Assembly (NCBI RefSeq): GCF_014646115.1
Contig: NZ_BMMV01000008.1
Coordinates: 186,001 to 250,000, forward strand
Source: Streptomyces camponoticapitis
GTDB taxonomy: Bacteria > Actinomycetota > Actinomycetes > Streptomycetales > Streptomycetaceae
Length of the DNA: 64,000 nucleotides
Direction: 5' to 3'
The position numbers and the translations under genes are program-made. Positions 1 to 9,448 of the stretch are shown here, piece after piece (the stretch's first letter is position 1; each line of letters starts with the position of its first letter). The notes below the pieces were generated by a model, which did no database searches, was not told the origin of the DNA, and worked only from the letters and a program-made list of their open reading frames with translations.

Positions 1-729
1 CCCGACGCCCTGGCCCGGCTGCGCGCCGCCGGATCGGTGGGCCCGGGCACCGACGTCATCGCCGTCCACATCGGCCACGACGTGCCGCCCGGCGCCGAGT
101 TGGACCGCAGGCTGGCGGCGGCGGGCGCGCGGGCGGTGCCGGACGGGACGACGCTGACGGTCGGCGAGTACCACGACGGACCCGATCTGCCGCGCCGCAC
201 CATGGTCACGGGCGGCGCGCGCTCCGGCAAGTCCGTGGAGGCCGAGCGGCGGCTGGCCGCCTTCCCCGGCGTGCTGTACGTCGCGACGGGCGGGACCCGT
301 GAGGGCGACCCGGAGTGGGGTGCCAGGGTCACGGCGCACCGCGACCGCCGGCCGGGCTCCTGGCGGACCGCCGAGACCTGCGACCTCGTGCCGCTGCTCA
401 CCGACGAGGGCCCGCCGATGCTGATCGACTGCCTGTCGCTGTGGCTGACGGACGCCATGGACCGGGTGGGCGCCTGGGACGACGCGGCGTGGGCGGGCGG
501 CGGCGAGGGGGCGCTGCGCGAGCGGACGGACGAACTGGTGGGCGCGGTGCGCGCGACGCGGCGCACGGTGGTGCTGGTGACCAACGAGGTCGGCTCCGGA
601 GTCGTACCGGCGACGGCGTCGGGCAGACGCTTCCGGGACGAGCTGGGCCGGCTGAACGCGGCGGTGGCGGCCGAGTGCGAACACGTCCTGCTGGTGGTGG
701 CCGGGCAGGCCCTGACCCTCCGCGCCTGA
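1..729 (+). CDS. cobU: Adenosylcobinamide kinase / adenosylcobinamide-phosphate guanylyltransferase, 5' end missing
   Basis: The reading frame is open from base 1, so the gene starts before the window; the GTG at 37 is internal. A P-loop GGARSGKS is encoded at 211-234, followed by the family's conserved parts LIDCLSLWLTD and TNEVGSGVVP. In the CobU family this enzyme phosphorylates adenosylcobinamide and then transfers GMP to it, giving AdoCbi-GDP for CobS. The visible part before the P-loop does not belong to the kinase fold. Streptomyces CobU proteins often carry an extra N-terminal domain, so a fusion is likely but its identity cannot be seen here. cobT follows 198 bp downstream on the same strand. 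Confidence 0.93.
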   Translation, partial: PDALARLRAAGSVGPGTDVIAVHIGHDVPPGAELDRRLAAAGARAVPDGTTLTVGEYHDGPDLPRRTMVTGGARSGKSVEAERRLAAFPGVLYVATGGTREGDPEWGARVTAHRDRRPGSWRTAETCDLVPLLTDEGPPMLIDCLSLWLTDAMDRVGAWDDAAWAGGGEGALRERTDELVGAVRATRRTVVLVTNEVGSGVVPATASGRRFRDELGRLNAAVAAECEHVLLVVAGQALTLRA

Positions 730-927
730 CGGCGGGCGGGGCGACCGCGGCGCCCTCACGCCGGCTTGTCGCGCGCGAGCGCACGGCGGAGTATCGCCCT
801 GCCACCGCACGCACTTGACCGCACGCGCCCGGGCGACCGATGACGACGCGGGGCGTGTGCGTGCCGGGGCTCGTGAGGCAGGCGGGACTTTGCCGGGAGG
901 CCACGGGCTGCCGGTACTGTTCGGCGA

Positions 928-2031
928 ATGAGCTCGCTGAATCTCGACGACTTCTCCGATCTGATCGAGCGCCCCGACGGCGGTCTGCGGCGTGACGCCG
1001 AGGAACGCCGCGAGCGGCTGACCGTCCCGCCCGGTGCGCTGGGCCGGCTCGACGAGCTGGCCGAGTGGCTGTCGGCCGCCCAGGCCGCCGTGCCCGTCAC
1101 CGCCATTGAGCGGCCGCGCGTGGTGCTCTTCGCCGGCGACCACGGTGTCGCCGCGCTGAATGTCTCGGCGCGCCCCGCGGGCAGCGCGCATCTGCTGGTG
1201 CGCGCGGTGCTGGAGGGCGAGAGCCCCGTCGCCGTGCTGGCGCGCCGCGCGGGGGTGCCGGTACGGATCGTGGACGCCGGTCTCGACTGCGATCCGGAGC
1301 TGCTTCCCACGGAGGTCGTACGCCACCGCGTCCGGCGCGGCAGCGGGCGTATCGACGTCGAGGACGCGCTGACGATCGAGGAGGCCGAGCAGGCCGTACG
1401 GCTCGGCATGGCGATCGCCGACGAGGAGGCCGACTCAGGCACGGACCTGGTCGTCCTCGGCGATCTGAGCGTCGGCGGTACGACTCCGGCCGCCGCCCTG
1501 ATCGCGGCGCTGTGCGGCACGGACGCGTCCGTGGTCACGGGGCGCGGCGGTGCGGGGATCGACGACCTGGCGTGGATGCGCAAGTGCGCGGCGATCAGGG
1601 ACTCCCTGCGCAGGGCCCGGCCGGTCCTCGGGGACCAGCTGGAGCTCCTGGCGACGGTGGGCGGTGCGGATCTGGCGGCGACGACCGGGTTCCTGCTGCA
1701 GAGCGCGGTGCGGCGGATGCCGGTGATTCTCGACGGCGTCGTCTCGGCGGCGTGCGCGCTGGTCGGCCAGCGGGCGGCGTTCCGGGCGCCGGACTGGTGG
1801 CTCGCGGGCCAGGTGAGCGGGGAGCCGGCGCAGGCGAAGGCGCTGGACCGGATGGCGATCAATCCGCTGCTCGACCACGGGGTGGTCGTGGGCGAGGGGA
1901 CGGGCGCGCTGCTGGCGCTGCCGATGGTGCAGGCCGCGGCGGCGCTCGCGGCGGAACTGCCGGAGCGGCCGGAGCCCGAGCCGGCGGCAGAGCCGACGGC
2001 CGAGAGCGCGGGCATCGAGGACGTGACGTAG
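928..2031 (+). CDS. cobT: Nicotinate-nucleotide--dimethylbenzimidazole phosphoribosyltransferase
   Basis: This 367-residue protein makes alpha-ribazole phosphate from nicotinate mononucleotide and dimethylbenzimidazole, for the lower ligand of cobalamin. Family landmarks are visible: LFAGDHGVAALNVSA near residue 71, a Gly-rich DLSVGGTTPAAAL segment, TGRGGAGI, and VVGEGTGALLAL near residue 322, which holds the conserved catalytic Glu. Its length is normal for CobT. The last 25 residues are a Pro/Glu/Ala-rich tail with no evident function. It lies between cobU and cobS, as expected for nucleotide loop assembly. I see no cobalamin riboswitch in the 198 bp upstream. Confidence 0.95.
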   Translation: MSSLNLDDFSDLIERPDGGLRRDAEERRERLTVPPGALGRLDELAEWLSAAQAAVPVTAIERPRVVLFAGDHGVAALNVSARPAGSAHLLVRAVLEGESPVAVLARRAGVPVRIVDAGLDCDPELLPTEVVRHRVRRGSGRIDVEDALTIEEAEQAVRLGMAIADEEADSGTDLVVLGDLSVGGTTPAAALIAALCGTDASVVTGRGGAGIDDLAWMRKCAAIRDSLRRARPVLGDQLELLATVGGADLAATTGFLLQSAVRRMPVILDGVVSAACALVGQRAAFRAPDWWLAGQVSGEPAQAKALDRMAINPLLDHGVVVGEGTGALLALPMVQAAAALAAELPERPEPEPAAEPTAESAGIEDVT

Positions 2032-2069
2032 CGGGGCCGTCGCCCGAGGGCTCACCCGCCGCGAGGGGT

Positions 2070-2849
2070 TCAGCGCGGCGGGTCGGGCGCCCCCGCCCGC
2101 TGTGCGAGCTCGTCGTCGGGGGCGCCGCCGATCCAGTCCTGGACGCGGCGGCGCGGCGCCGACCAGCGGCGGACGCGGCGGTACTCGCGCAGCGTCATCC
2201 GGGCGCGTGCCCGGTGGCGGCGCCGGTAGAAACGGCGGGCCCAGACCGAGCAGGGCCGGGCCAGTCTCAGCGCGCCGACAATCGCCACCGGGGGCACCAG
2301 AGTGCCCACGAGCGCCATCCACAGCTTCCCCTTGGACAGCGTGATCAGTACGAAGACGAAGCTGGAGCTGAGAGTCAGCAGCAGCGACGTCCGGTCCTGG
2401 CGTTCCTCCTCCGACAGCGAGTCGACGCCGAGGGGTGAGAAGCCGCTCAGGACGAGAAGGGCCAGCGCGGCGGCGAGGACGACGACCTCCACGCTCTGCC
2501 GGCCCTGCTCGGACCAGTACACGTCGTCCAGATGCAGGATCAGCGCGAACTCGTCGAGGACCAGACCGGCGCCGATGCCGAAGATCACGGCGCACACGGC
2601 CGCCCCGACTCCGGATCTGGAGCTGCCGACCGCGCCGAAGCCGCCGACCACCATGAGGACCACGCCGGGCACCACATGGTGGATGTGCGTCCCGCCGGAC
2701 CCCCCGATGTTCCGGAACGGCCCCTTCCCCGCCCGGATCAGCCGGGTGATCATCCGTGTGATCGCGAAGGTCAGCACGAAGGAGGCCAGCACGAGCAGCA
2801 TGGGGATCTTGCCCGGCTCGACGAAGTTCTGATGGAACCAGGAACCCAT
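2070..2849 (-). CDS. Conserved integral membrane protein of unknown function
   Basis: I do not recognise a functional family. I chose the ATG at 2849 because GGAGG lies 8 bases upstream; a GTG at 2882 would add 11 residues but lacks a ribosome site. The product (259 residues) has about five to six hydrophobic segments (for example PMLLVLASFVLTFAI, VVPGVVLMVVGG, VVVLAAALALLVL, SSFVFVLITL) with a GGTHIHHVVPG motif between the first two. A strongly basic C-terminal third, rich in Arg, is probably cytoplasmic. It sits on the opposite strand inside the cobalamin genes, so a role in that pathway is not implied. Confidence 0.7.
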   Translation of the reverse strand: MGSWFHQNFVEPGKIPMLLVLASFVLTFAITRMITRLIRAGKGPFRNIGGSGGTHIHHVVPGVVLMVVGGFGAVGSSRSGVGAAVCAVIFGIGAGLVLDEFALILHLDDVYWSEQGRQSVEVVVLAAALALLVLSGFSPLGVDSLSEEERQDRTSLLLTLSSSFVFVLITLSKGKLWMALVGTLVPPVAIVGALRLARPCSVWARRFYRRRHRARARMTLREYRRVRRWSAPRRRVQDWIGGAPDDELAQRAGAPDPPR

Positions 2850-2961
2850 GCCGCCTGCCTCCGCTTTGACCTTTTCGTACACCTATGGGCAACTTACCGT
2901 CTGAACGCCCGCCCGACTCCCCACGCCCGTCCCCGCACCCGCTCCCGCTACCCTTCGCGCG

Positions 2962-3759
2962 ATGAGCGCCCCACGTTCGACGCACGCGCCCGCCGACGGC
3001 ATACGGTTCGCCTTCGGCACGCTCACCGCGCTCCCGGTCCGGGTCACCCGCTGGGACCGCGACGCCGCCCGTGCCGGGATGCTGGCGGCGCCGCTGGCCG
3101 GTCTCGTCGTGGGCCTCTGCGCCGCCGCCGTGGGGGGCGCGCTGCTCCTGGCCGGCGCCGGACCGCTGCTCGCCTCCGTGGCCACCACCGCCGTCCCCGC
3201 CGCGCTCACCCGGGGCCTGCATCTCGACGGTCTCGCCGACACCGCCGACGGGCTCGGCAGCGCGAAACCGGCCGGGGACGCGCTGCGGATCATGAAGCAG
3301 TCGGACATCGGGCCGTTCGGCGTGATCACCCTGCTGCTCGTCCTGCTGGCGCAGGTGGCCGCGCTGACGGAGCTGTACGACGAGGGCTGGGCGTACGGCG
3401 CCGTCGCCGCCGCCCTCGCGGGCGTCACCGCGCGGCTCGCCCTCACGCTGGCCGCGCGCACGGGCGTACCGCCGGCGCGGCCCGACGGACTGGGCGCCAG
3501 CGTCGCGGGTTCCGTGCCCGCGCGGGCGGCCGTACTGGCGGCGCTTGTGGTGACGGCGGTCGCCGCGGCGGCGTGCGGCGGCCTGTTCGGGGCGTACGGC
3601 GCTCTGCACCACACGCTGGCCCTCGCGGCCGGTCTCGGCGCCGCCCAGTCGCTGCTCGCTCACTGCGTGCGCCGCTTCGGCGGCGTCACGGGTGATGTCT
3701 TCGGCGGCCTCGCCGAGACGGCGGCGACCGCGACTTTGATCGTCCTGACTCTGGGGTGA
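2962..3759 (+). CDS. cobS: Adenosylcobinamide-GDP ribazoletransferase (cobalamin synthase)
   Basis: CobS joins AdoCbi-GDP and alpha-ribazole (phosphate) in the membrane, the last major step of cobalamin assembly. The 265-residue product has the family signature LHLDGLADTADGLG at about residue 87, followed by MKQSDIGPFG, and several hydrophobic Ala/Leu/Val segments consistent with an integral membrane enzyme. Its length fits the family. Together with cobU and cobT it completes the nucleotide loop pathway in this window. The ribosome site before the ATG is weak, and I kept the ATG because no better in-frame start lies downstream before the conserved region. Confidence 0.94.
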   Translation: MSAPRSTHAPADGIRFAFGTLTALPVRVTRWDRDAARAGMLAAPLAGLVVGLCAAAVGGALLLAGAGPLLASVATTAVPAALTRGLHLDGLADTADGLGSAKPAGDALRIMKQSDIGPFGVITLLLVLLAQVAALTELYDEGWAYGAVAAALAGVTARLALTLAARTGVPPARPDGLGASVAGSVPARAAVLAALVVTAVAAAACGGLFGAYGALHHTLALAAGLGAAQSLLAHCVRRFGGVTGDVFGGLAETAATATLIVLTLG

Positions 3760-3976
3760 CCACCCTTCGACAGGCGCCCGTCACAAGGTTCCTGACGGTG
3801 TGTCAGCTCCGTCTCCGCCGGTCGCGCCCGATAACCGCCGCGACTGGAGGTGAACACCGCGCGTAGGCTCGTTCCAGGTGCTCCGCGGGCCGAATTACGA
3901 TGCGGTGGGCACGGCCGGCCCTGCGAATGACCGGCTTCCGCCGAATGAACTTCTATGGAAGCGAGATTTCACCACC

Positions 3977-5521
3977 GTGACTGCTCTCACTCTCAGCACA
4001 GCCGGCGCGGCGACATTGCGCGCCGACGCGATCGTCGTCGGCGTCGCCAAGGGAGCCAAGGGACCGGCCGTCGCGCCGGGCGCCGAGGCCGTGGACAAGG
4101 CGTACGACGGCAAGCTCGCCTCCGTCCTGGAGTCCCTCGGCGCGACGGGTGCCGAGGGCGAGGCGACCAAGCTCCCGGCGCCGTCCGGCCTCAAGGTCCC
4201 GATCGTCATCGCGGTCGGCCTCGGCACGGCCCCGGAGAAGGACGAGGCGTACGGCGCCGAGACCCTCCGCCGGGCCGCCGGTGTCGCCGCCCGTACTCTC
4301 TCCGGCGCCAAGAAGGCCGCGTTCGCGCTGCCGGTGGAGGCCGCCGAGGACCTCGCGGCCGTCGCGGAGGGCGCGCTGCTCGGCGCGTACGCCTTCACGA
4401 CGTACCGCGGCACCGAGAAGACCGCCAAGTCCGGCGCGGACAAGGGCGACGGCGGTGTGAAGCAGCCCCTCGGCGAGGTCACGCTGCTCGGCGGCAAGCC
4501 CCGCGACAAGGCGCACAAGGCGGCCGTCGAGCGCGCGATCTCCCTGACCGAGGAGATCAACCGCGCCCGCGACCTGGTCAACACCCCGCCGAACGACCTG
4601 TATCCGGAGACCTTCGCCGCGATCGCCACCGCGGCCGGCAAGGAGCACGGCGTCAAGGTCCAGGTCACCGACGAGAAGGCGCTCGTCAAGGGCGGCTACG
4701 GCGGCCTCCTCGGCGTCGGCCAGGGCTCGGAGCACGGCCCGCGCCTCGTACGCCTGGAGTACACGCACGCCAAGGCGAAGAAGACCATCGCCCTTGTCGG
4801 CAAGGGCATCACCTACGACTCGGGCGGCATCTCGCTCAAGCCGCCGGGCCACAACGAGACGATGAAGTGCGACATGAGCGGCGCCGCGGCCGTCTTCGCC
4901 ACCGTCCTGTCCGCGGCCCGCCTCGGCCTCCAGGTCAACGTGACCGGCTGGCTCGCGCTCGCGGAGAACATGCCGTCGGGCACCGCGACGCGCCCCGGCG
5001 ACGTCCTGCGCATGTACAGCGGCAAGACCGTCGAGGTCCTGAACACGGACGCCGAGGGCCGGCTCGTCCTCGCCGACGCGATCACCCGCGCCTCGGAGGA
5101 GAAGCCCGACGCGATCATCGACGTGGCCACGCTCACAGGGGCCATGGTCGTGGCGCTGGGCACCCGGACCTTCGGCATCATGTCGAACGACGAGGCGTTC
5201 CGTACCTCCGTGCACGAGATCGCCGAGGAGGTCGGCGAGGCGTCCTGGCCGATGCCGCTGCCGACCGAGCTGCGCAAGGGCATGGACTCCCCCACCGCCG
5301 ACATCGCCAACATGGGTGAGCGCATGGGCGGCGGCCTGGTTGCCGGGCTGTTCCTCAAGGAGTTCGTGGGCGAGGGCATCACCTGGGCCCACATCGACAT
5401 CGCCGGCCCGGCCTTCCACGAAGGCGCCCCGTACGGCTACACGCCGAAGGGCGGCACGGGCTCCTCGATCCGCACGCTCGTCAAGCTCGCCGAGCGCACC
5501 GCCGCGGGCGAGCTGGGCTGA
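3977..5521 (+). CDS. pepA: Leucyl aminopeptidase (M17 family)
   Basis: Cytosolic metallo-aminopeptidase that removes N-terminal residues from peptides. The M17 signature NTDAEGRL is at about residue 356, and the metal/catalytic segment GKGITYDSGGISLKP at about residue 275; both are intact. I start at the GTG at 3977 (514 residues), since the protein from there (TALTLSTAGAATLRADAIVVG) begins like the family; an upstream in-frame GTG at 3878 gives an unlikely 33-residue extension. N-terminal macro-like and C-terminal catalytic domains are both complete. A 12-bp-stem hairpin follows 52 bp after the stop. Confidence 0.95.
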   Translation: MTALTLSTAGAATLRADAIVVGVAKGAKGPAVAPGAEAVDKAYDGKLASVLESLGATGAEGEATKLPAPSGLKVPIVIAVGLGTAPEKDEAYGAETLRRAAGVAARTLSGAKKAAFALPVEAAEDLAAVAEGALLGAYAFTTYRGTEKTAKSGADKGDGGVKQPLGEVTLLGGKPRDKAHKAAVERAISLTEEINRARDLVNTPPNDLYPETFAAIATAAGKEHGVKVQVTDEKALVKGGYGGLLGVGQGSEHGPRLVRLEYTHAKAKKTIALVGKGITYDSGGISLKPPGHNETMKCDMSGAAAVFATVLSAARLGLQVNVTGWLALAENMPSGTATRPGDVLRMYSGKTVEVLNTDAEGRLVLADAITRASEEKPDAIIDVATLTGAMVVALGTRTFGIMSNDEAFRTSVHEIAEEVGEASWPMPLPTELRKGMDSPTADIANMGERMGGGLVAGLFLKEFVGEGITWAHIDIAGPAFHEGAPYGYTPKGGTGSSIRTLVKLAERTAAGELG

Positions 5522-5573
5522 CGACGGACCGCCGCTGACCCGCCGTCGGCCCCGGCCGACAGGGAATGCGTGA

Positions 5574-5617
5574 CCCGCCCCGCTGGTTCCAGCCGAGTAC
5601 TGGGACAGCGGGGCGGG
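5574..5617 (+). terminator. Hairpin behind pepA
   Basis: Perfect 12-bp inverted repeat CCCGCCCCGCTG / CAGCGGGGCGGG with a 20-base loop that can partly pair again. There is no T-tract, which is usual for Streptomyces terminators. It lies 52 bp after the pepA stop. Confidence 0.7.
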
Positions 5618-5977
5618 CCGTTCCGCCCCCAGCGAAAAAGTGGTCACGCCGGTCGTCCGCGAGGGCCTCCTGAGGAGGGCGTTCGCCGGCCGGATGCGCG
5701 GCGGCATACGTACGGAGCGCGCGCTTCGCGCGACTACGACACGCGTGCGGCGTTTGTACGGGCATCCGCACGAGCACCCGTACGAGTCAGTAACCCCTGA
5801 TGACGGCCGGCCGGCCGTCTCAGACCCCGGCCCCGCGTCCCGTCGCCCTCCGACAAGTGCGAAGATGGGTTCTCGGCAGGACAGGGCCCCCACCACAGGG
5901 CCGACGAAACAGCGGCCGAACACCAGCCGCCGCCCGGTCATCGACCGCGCCCGGCGCACATGCATGGAGGACGTGAC
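5618..5977. other. Gene-free gap pepA-lpd
   Basis: I see no convincing gene. The stretch contains Arg-rich spurious frames, a short alternating GCGCGCGCTTCGCGCG hairpin near 5720, and a perfect 18-bp palindrome GACGGCCGGCCGGCCGTC at 5802-5819. The lpd promoter must be near the 3' end, but I cannot assign -35/-10 boxes with confidence. Confidence 0.5.
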
Positions 5978-7366
5978 GTGGCGAACGACGCCAGCACCGT
6001 TTTCGACCTAGTGATCCTCGGCGGCGGTAGCGGCGGTTACGCCGCGGCGCTGCGCGGAGCGCAGCTGGGCCTGGACGTCGCCCTGATCGAGAAGAACAAG
6101 CTGGGCGGCACCTGCCTGCACAACGGCTGCATCCCCACGAAGGCCCTGCTGCACGCGGGCGAGATCGCCGACCAGGCGCGCGAGTCCGAGCAGTTCGGTG
6201 TCAAGGCCACCTTCGAGGGCATCGACATCGCCGGGGTGCACAAGTACAAGGACGAGGTCGTCTCCGGCCTCTACAAGGGCCTTCAGGGCCTGGTCGCCTC
6301 CCGCAAGGTGACCTACATCGAGGGCGAGGGACGGCTCTCCTCCCCCACCTCCGTCGACGTCGAGGGCCGCCGCGTCGAGGGCCGTCATGTCCTCCTCGCC
6401 ACCGGCTCCGTACCGAGGTCGCTGCCCGGCCTGGAGATCGACGGCGAGCGGATCATCTCCTCGGACCACGCGCTGAAGCTGGACCGCGTCCCGAAGACGG
6501 CGATCGTGCTGGGCGGCGGCGTCATCGGCGTCGAGTTCGCCTCGGCGTGGAAGTCCTTCGGCACGGACGTCACCGTCATCGAGGGCCTCAAGCACCTCGT
6601 ACCGGTCGAGGACGAGAACAGCTCCAAGCTCCTGGAGCGCGCGTTCCGCAAGCGCGGCATCAAGTTCAACCTCGGCACCTTCTTCGACAAGGCCGAGTAC
6701 ACGCAGGACGGTGTGCGCGTCACGCTGGCCGACGGCAAGACCTTCGAGGCGGAGGTGCTGCTGGTCGCGATCGGCCGCGGCCCCGTGTCGCAGGGCCTCG
6801 GCTACGAGGAGCAGGGCGTCGCGATGGACCGCGGCTTCGTGCTCGTGGACGAGTACATGCGGACGAACGTGGAGACGATCTCGGCCGTCGGTGACCTCGT
6901 CCCGACGCTCCAGCTCGCGCACGTCGGCTTCGCCGAGGGCATCCTCGTGGCGGAGCGGCTGGCCGGGCTGAAGACCGTCCCCGTCGACTACGACGGCGTG
7001 CCCCGGGTGACGTACTGCCACCCCGAGGTCGCCTCCGTCGGTATCACCGAGGCCAAGGCCAAGGAGATCTACGGTGCGGACAAGGTCGTCGCCCTGAAGT
7101 ACAACCTGGCGGGCAACGGCAAGAGCAAGATCCTGAAGACCGCGGGCGAGATCAAGCTCGTCCAGGTCAAGGACGGCGCCGTGGTCGGCGTCCACATGGT
7201 CGGTGACCGGATGGGCGAGCAGGTCGGCGAAGCGCAGCTGATCTACAACTGGGAGGCGCTGCCGGCCGAGGTCGCGCAGCTCATCCACGCGCACCCGACG
7301 CAGAACGAAGCCCTCGGCGAGGCCCACCTGGCCCTGGCCGGCAAGCCGCTCCACTCCCACGACTGA
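5978..7366 (+). CDS. lpdA: Dihydrolipoyl dehydrogenase (E3)
   Basis: FAD-dependent E3 subunit shared by 2-oxoacid dehydrogenase complexes; it reoxidises dihydrolipoamide and reduces NAD+. I start at the GTG at 5978, 7 bases after GGAGG; a 462-residue protein results. It shows the FAD-binding ILGGGSGGYAAA near residue 13, the redox-active GGTCLHNGCIPTK with Cys46 and Cys51, the NAD-binding VLGGGVIGVEFA, and the C-terminal HAHPTQNEAL containing the catalytic His-Glu pair. The E2 gene follows 108 bp downstream, and lipoate-making genes lie 15 kb further on. Confidence 0.96.
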   Translation: MANDASTVFDLVILGGGSGGYAAALRGAQLGLDVALIEKNKLGGTCLHNGCIPTKALLHAGEIADQARESEQFGVKATFEGIDIAGVHKYKDEVVSGLYKGLQGLVASRKVTYIEGEGRLSSPTSVDVEGRRVEGRHVLLATGSVPRSLPGLEIDGERIISSDHALKLDRVPKTAIVLGGGVIGVEFASAWKSFGTDVTVIEGLKHLVPVEDENSSKLLERAFRKRGIKFNLGTFFDKAEYTQDGVRVTLADGKTFEAEVLLVAIGRGPVSQGLGYEEQGVAMDRGFVLVDEYMRTNVETISAVGDLVPTLQLAHVGFAEGILVAERLAGLKTVPVDYDGVPRVTYCHPEVASVGITEAKAKEIYGADKVVALKYNLAGNGKSKILKTAGEIKLVQVKDGAVVGVHMVGDRMGEQVGEAQLIYNWEALPAEVAQLIHAHPTQNEALGEAHLALAGKPLHSHD

Positions 7367-7474
7367 TGCCTCGGTTGATGCCTCAGTCCGGGCGCGACGA
7401 CCACTTCCGCACTTCCCCTCGCACGGCGCTCCGCGCCGGCTGGGGAGATCCCACCGTTAGGAGCAACTGAGACC

Positions 7475-9307
7475 ATGGCGGTTTCCGTAACCCTGCCGGC
7501 GCTCGGCGAGAGCGTCACCGAGGGCACTGTCACCCGCTGGCTGAAGGCCGAGGGCGAGCGCGTGGAGGCCGACGAGCCGTTGCTCGAGGTCTCCACGGAC
7601 AAGGTCGACACCGAGATCCCGGCGCCCGCCGCCGGGGTCCTGGCGTCCATCAAGGTCGCCGAGGACGAGACGGTCGAGGTCGGCGCCGAGCTGGCCGTGA
7701 TCGACGACGGTTCCGGCGGCGAGGCCGCCCCCGAGGCGCCGCAGCAGGCCGAGGCTCCGGCCGAGCCCGCGCCGGCGCCCGCCCAGGAGGCCCCGGCGGC
7801 GGCCCCCGAGCCCGAGGCTCCGGCGCCCGAGCCGGCAGCCGAGGCTCCGGCCGGCGGCTCGGCCGAGGGCACGGACGTCACGCTCCCGGCGCTCGGTGAG
7901 AGCGTCACCGAGGGCACCGTCACCCGCTGGCTCAAGGAGGTCGGCGACGCGGTCGAGGCCGACGAGCCCCTTCTCGAGGTCTCCACGGACAAGGTCGACA
8001 CCGAGATTCCCGCCCCGGTCGCCGGTGTGCTGCTGGAGATCGTGGTCGGCGAGGACGAGACCGCCGAGGTCGGCGCGAAGCTGGCCGTGATCGGCGCCGA
8101 GGGTGCCGTTCCGGCGGCCGCTCCCGCGCCGAAGCAGGAGGCTCCTGCCGCCGCTCCGGCGCCGGCTCCCGCACCCGCTGCTCCCGCCCCCGCGCCGAAG
8201 CAGGAGGCCCCCGCGCCCGCCCCCGCGCCGAAGCAGGAGGCCCCGGCGCCCGCGCCGGCCCCCGCCGCTCCGGTCGCGGCACCCGCGCCTGCCGCCGCTC
8301 CCGCCCCGTCGGCGCCCGCGGCACCTGCCGCCACGACCGCTCCTTCCGCCCCCGCCGCCGCTCCCGGCGACGACGGCGCGTACGTGACGCCGCTCGTGCG
8401 CAAGCTCGCCGCCGAGAACGGGGTCGACCTGGCCTCGGTCAAGGGCACCGGCGTCGGTGGCCGTATCCGCAAGCAGGACGTCGTCGCCGCCGCGGAGGCC
8501 GCCAAGGCCGCCGCCCAGGCTCCGGCGCCCACGGCCGCCCCTGCCCCCGCCGCGTCGAAGGCCCCCAAGCTGGAGGTCTCCCCGCTGCGTGGCCAGACGG
8601 TCAAGATGCCGCGCATGCGCAAGGTCATCGGCGAGAACATGATGAAGGCGCTGCACGGCCAGGCTCAGCTGACGTCGGTCGTCGAGGTCGACATCACCAA
8701 GCTGATGAAGCTGCGCGCGCAGGCCAAGGAGTCCTTCGCCGCCCGTGAGGGCGTCAAGCTCTCCCCGATGCCGTTCTTCGTCAAGGCCGCGGCCCAGGCG
8801 CTGAAGGCGTACCCGGTCGTCAACGCCCGTATCAACGAGGACGAAGGCACCATCACGTACTTCGACTCGGAGAACATCGGCATCGCCGTGGACTCCGAGA
8901 AGGGTCTGATGACGCCGGTCATCAAGGGCGCGGGCGACCTGAACCTCGCCGGCATCGCCAAGAAGACCGCCGAGCTGGCGGGCAAGGTCCGCGGCAGCAA
9001 GATCACGCCGGACGAGCTGTCCGGGGCGACCTTCACCATCAGCAACACCGGTTCGCGCGGCGCCCTGTTCGACACGATCATCGTGCCCCCGAACCAGGTC
9101 GCCATCCTGGGCATCGGTGCGACGGTCCGCCGTCCCGTGGTCATCAACCACCCGGACCTCGGCGAGACCATCGCGGTGCGCGACATGGTCCACGTCGTGC
9201 TCTCCTACGATCACCGTCTGGTGGACGGTGCGGACGCCGCCCGCTACCTGGTGGCGGTCAAGGCGATCCTGGAGGCGGGCGAGTTCGAGGTCGAGCTCGG
9301 CCTCTAG
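7475..9307 (+). CDS. sucB: Dihydrolipoamide acyltransferase (E2), two lipoyl domains
   Basis: Core acyltransferase of a 2-oxoacid dehydrogenase complex. In order: lipoyl domain 1 (Lys43 in [12 protein letters not shown]), an Ala/Pro/Glu linker, lipoyl domain 2 (Lys173 in the same motif), a long Ala/Pro linker, an E3/E1-binding domain (about 303-338, [17 protein letters not shown]), another linker, and the catalytic domain ending with [12 protein letters not shown] near residue 580. The two lipoyl domains are nearly identical at DNA level, suggesting duplication or gene conversion. Actinobacterial E2 proteins of this type can serve pyruvate as well as 2-oxoglutarate dehydrogenase, and aceE lies nearby, so the succinyl specificity implied by the symbol is not proven. 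AGGAG lies 10 bases before the ATG. Confidence 0.93.
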   Translation: MAVSVTLPALGESVTEGTVTRWLKAEGERVEADEPLLEVSTDKVDTEIPAPAAGVLASIKVAEDETVEVGAELAVIDDGSGGEAAPEAPQQAEAPAEPAPAPAQEAPAAAPEPEAPAPEPAAEAPAGGSAEGTDVTLPALGESVTEGTVTRWLKEVGDAVEADEPLLEVSTDKVDTEIPAPVAGVLLEIVVGEDETAEVGAKLAVIGAEGAVPAAAPAPKQEAPAAAPAPAPAPAAPAPAPKQEAPAPAPAPKQEAPAPAPAPAAPVAAPAPAAAPAPSAPAAPAATTAPSAPAAAPGDDGAYVTPLVRKLAAENGVDLASVKGTGVGGRIRKQDVVAAAEAAKAAAQAPAPTAAPAPAASKAPKLEVSPLRGQTVKMPRMRKVIGENMMKALHGQAQLTSVVEVDITKLMKLRAQAKESFAAREGVKLSPMPFFVKAAAQALKAYPVVNARINEDEGTITYFDSENIGIAVDSEKGLMTPVIKGAGDLNLAGIAKKTAELAGKVRGSKITPDELSGATFTISNTGSRGALFDTIIVPPNQVAILGIGATVRRPVVINHPDLGETIAVRDMVHVVLSYDHRLVDGADAARYLVAVKAILEAGEFEVELGL

Positions 9308-9324
9308 TCACCCGGCACACATCA

Positions 9325-9368
9325 CGACGGCGCCCCCGCCCGGAGAGATCCGGCCGGGGGCGCCGTCG
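9325..9368 (+). terminator. Hairpin behind sucB
   Basis: Inverted repeat with 18 of 19 paired bases, arms 9325-9343 and 9350-9368, six-base loop, starting 17 bp after the sucB stop. It separates lpd-sucB from the GntR gene. Confidence 0.75.
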
Positions 9369-9448
9369 TCGGCCCCACACCCCGTGACCGATCAACGTGC
9401 GCCCCAGGAGGGGTAACCTCGGGCTCGGTCACCCGAAGGAGCACCGAC

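Noticed and set aside
730..927. Possible cobalamin riboswitch before cobT
   Set aside because: I looked for the B12-box core GCCACTG and the expected stems and found neither.
3953..5965. 670-codon minus-strand frame opposite pepA
   Set aside because: Its sequence is Arg/Gly/Ala-rich shadow of pepA, typical of high-GC DNA; pepA carries full family motifs.
8100..8360. CCGCGCCGAAGCAGGAGG repeats in sucB
   Set aside because: They encode the Ala/Pro linker between lipoyl and binding domains, a normal feature of E2 proteins.
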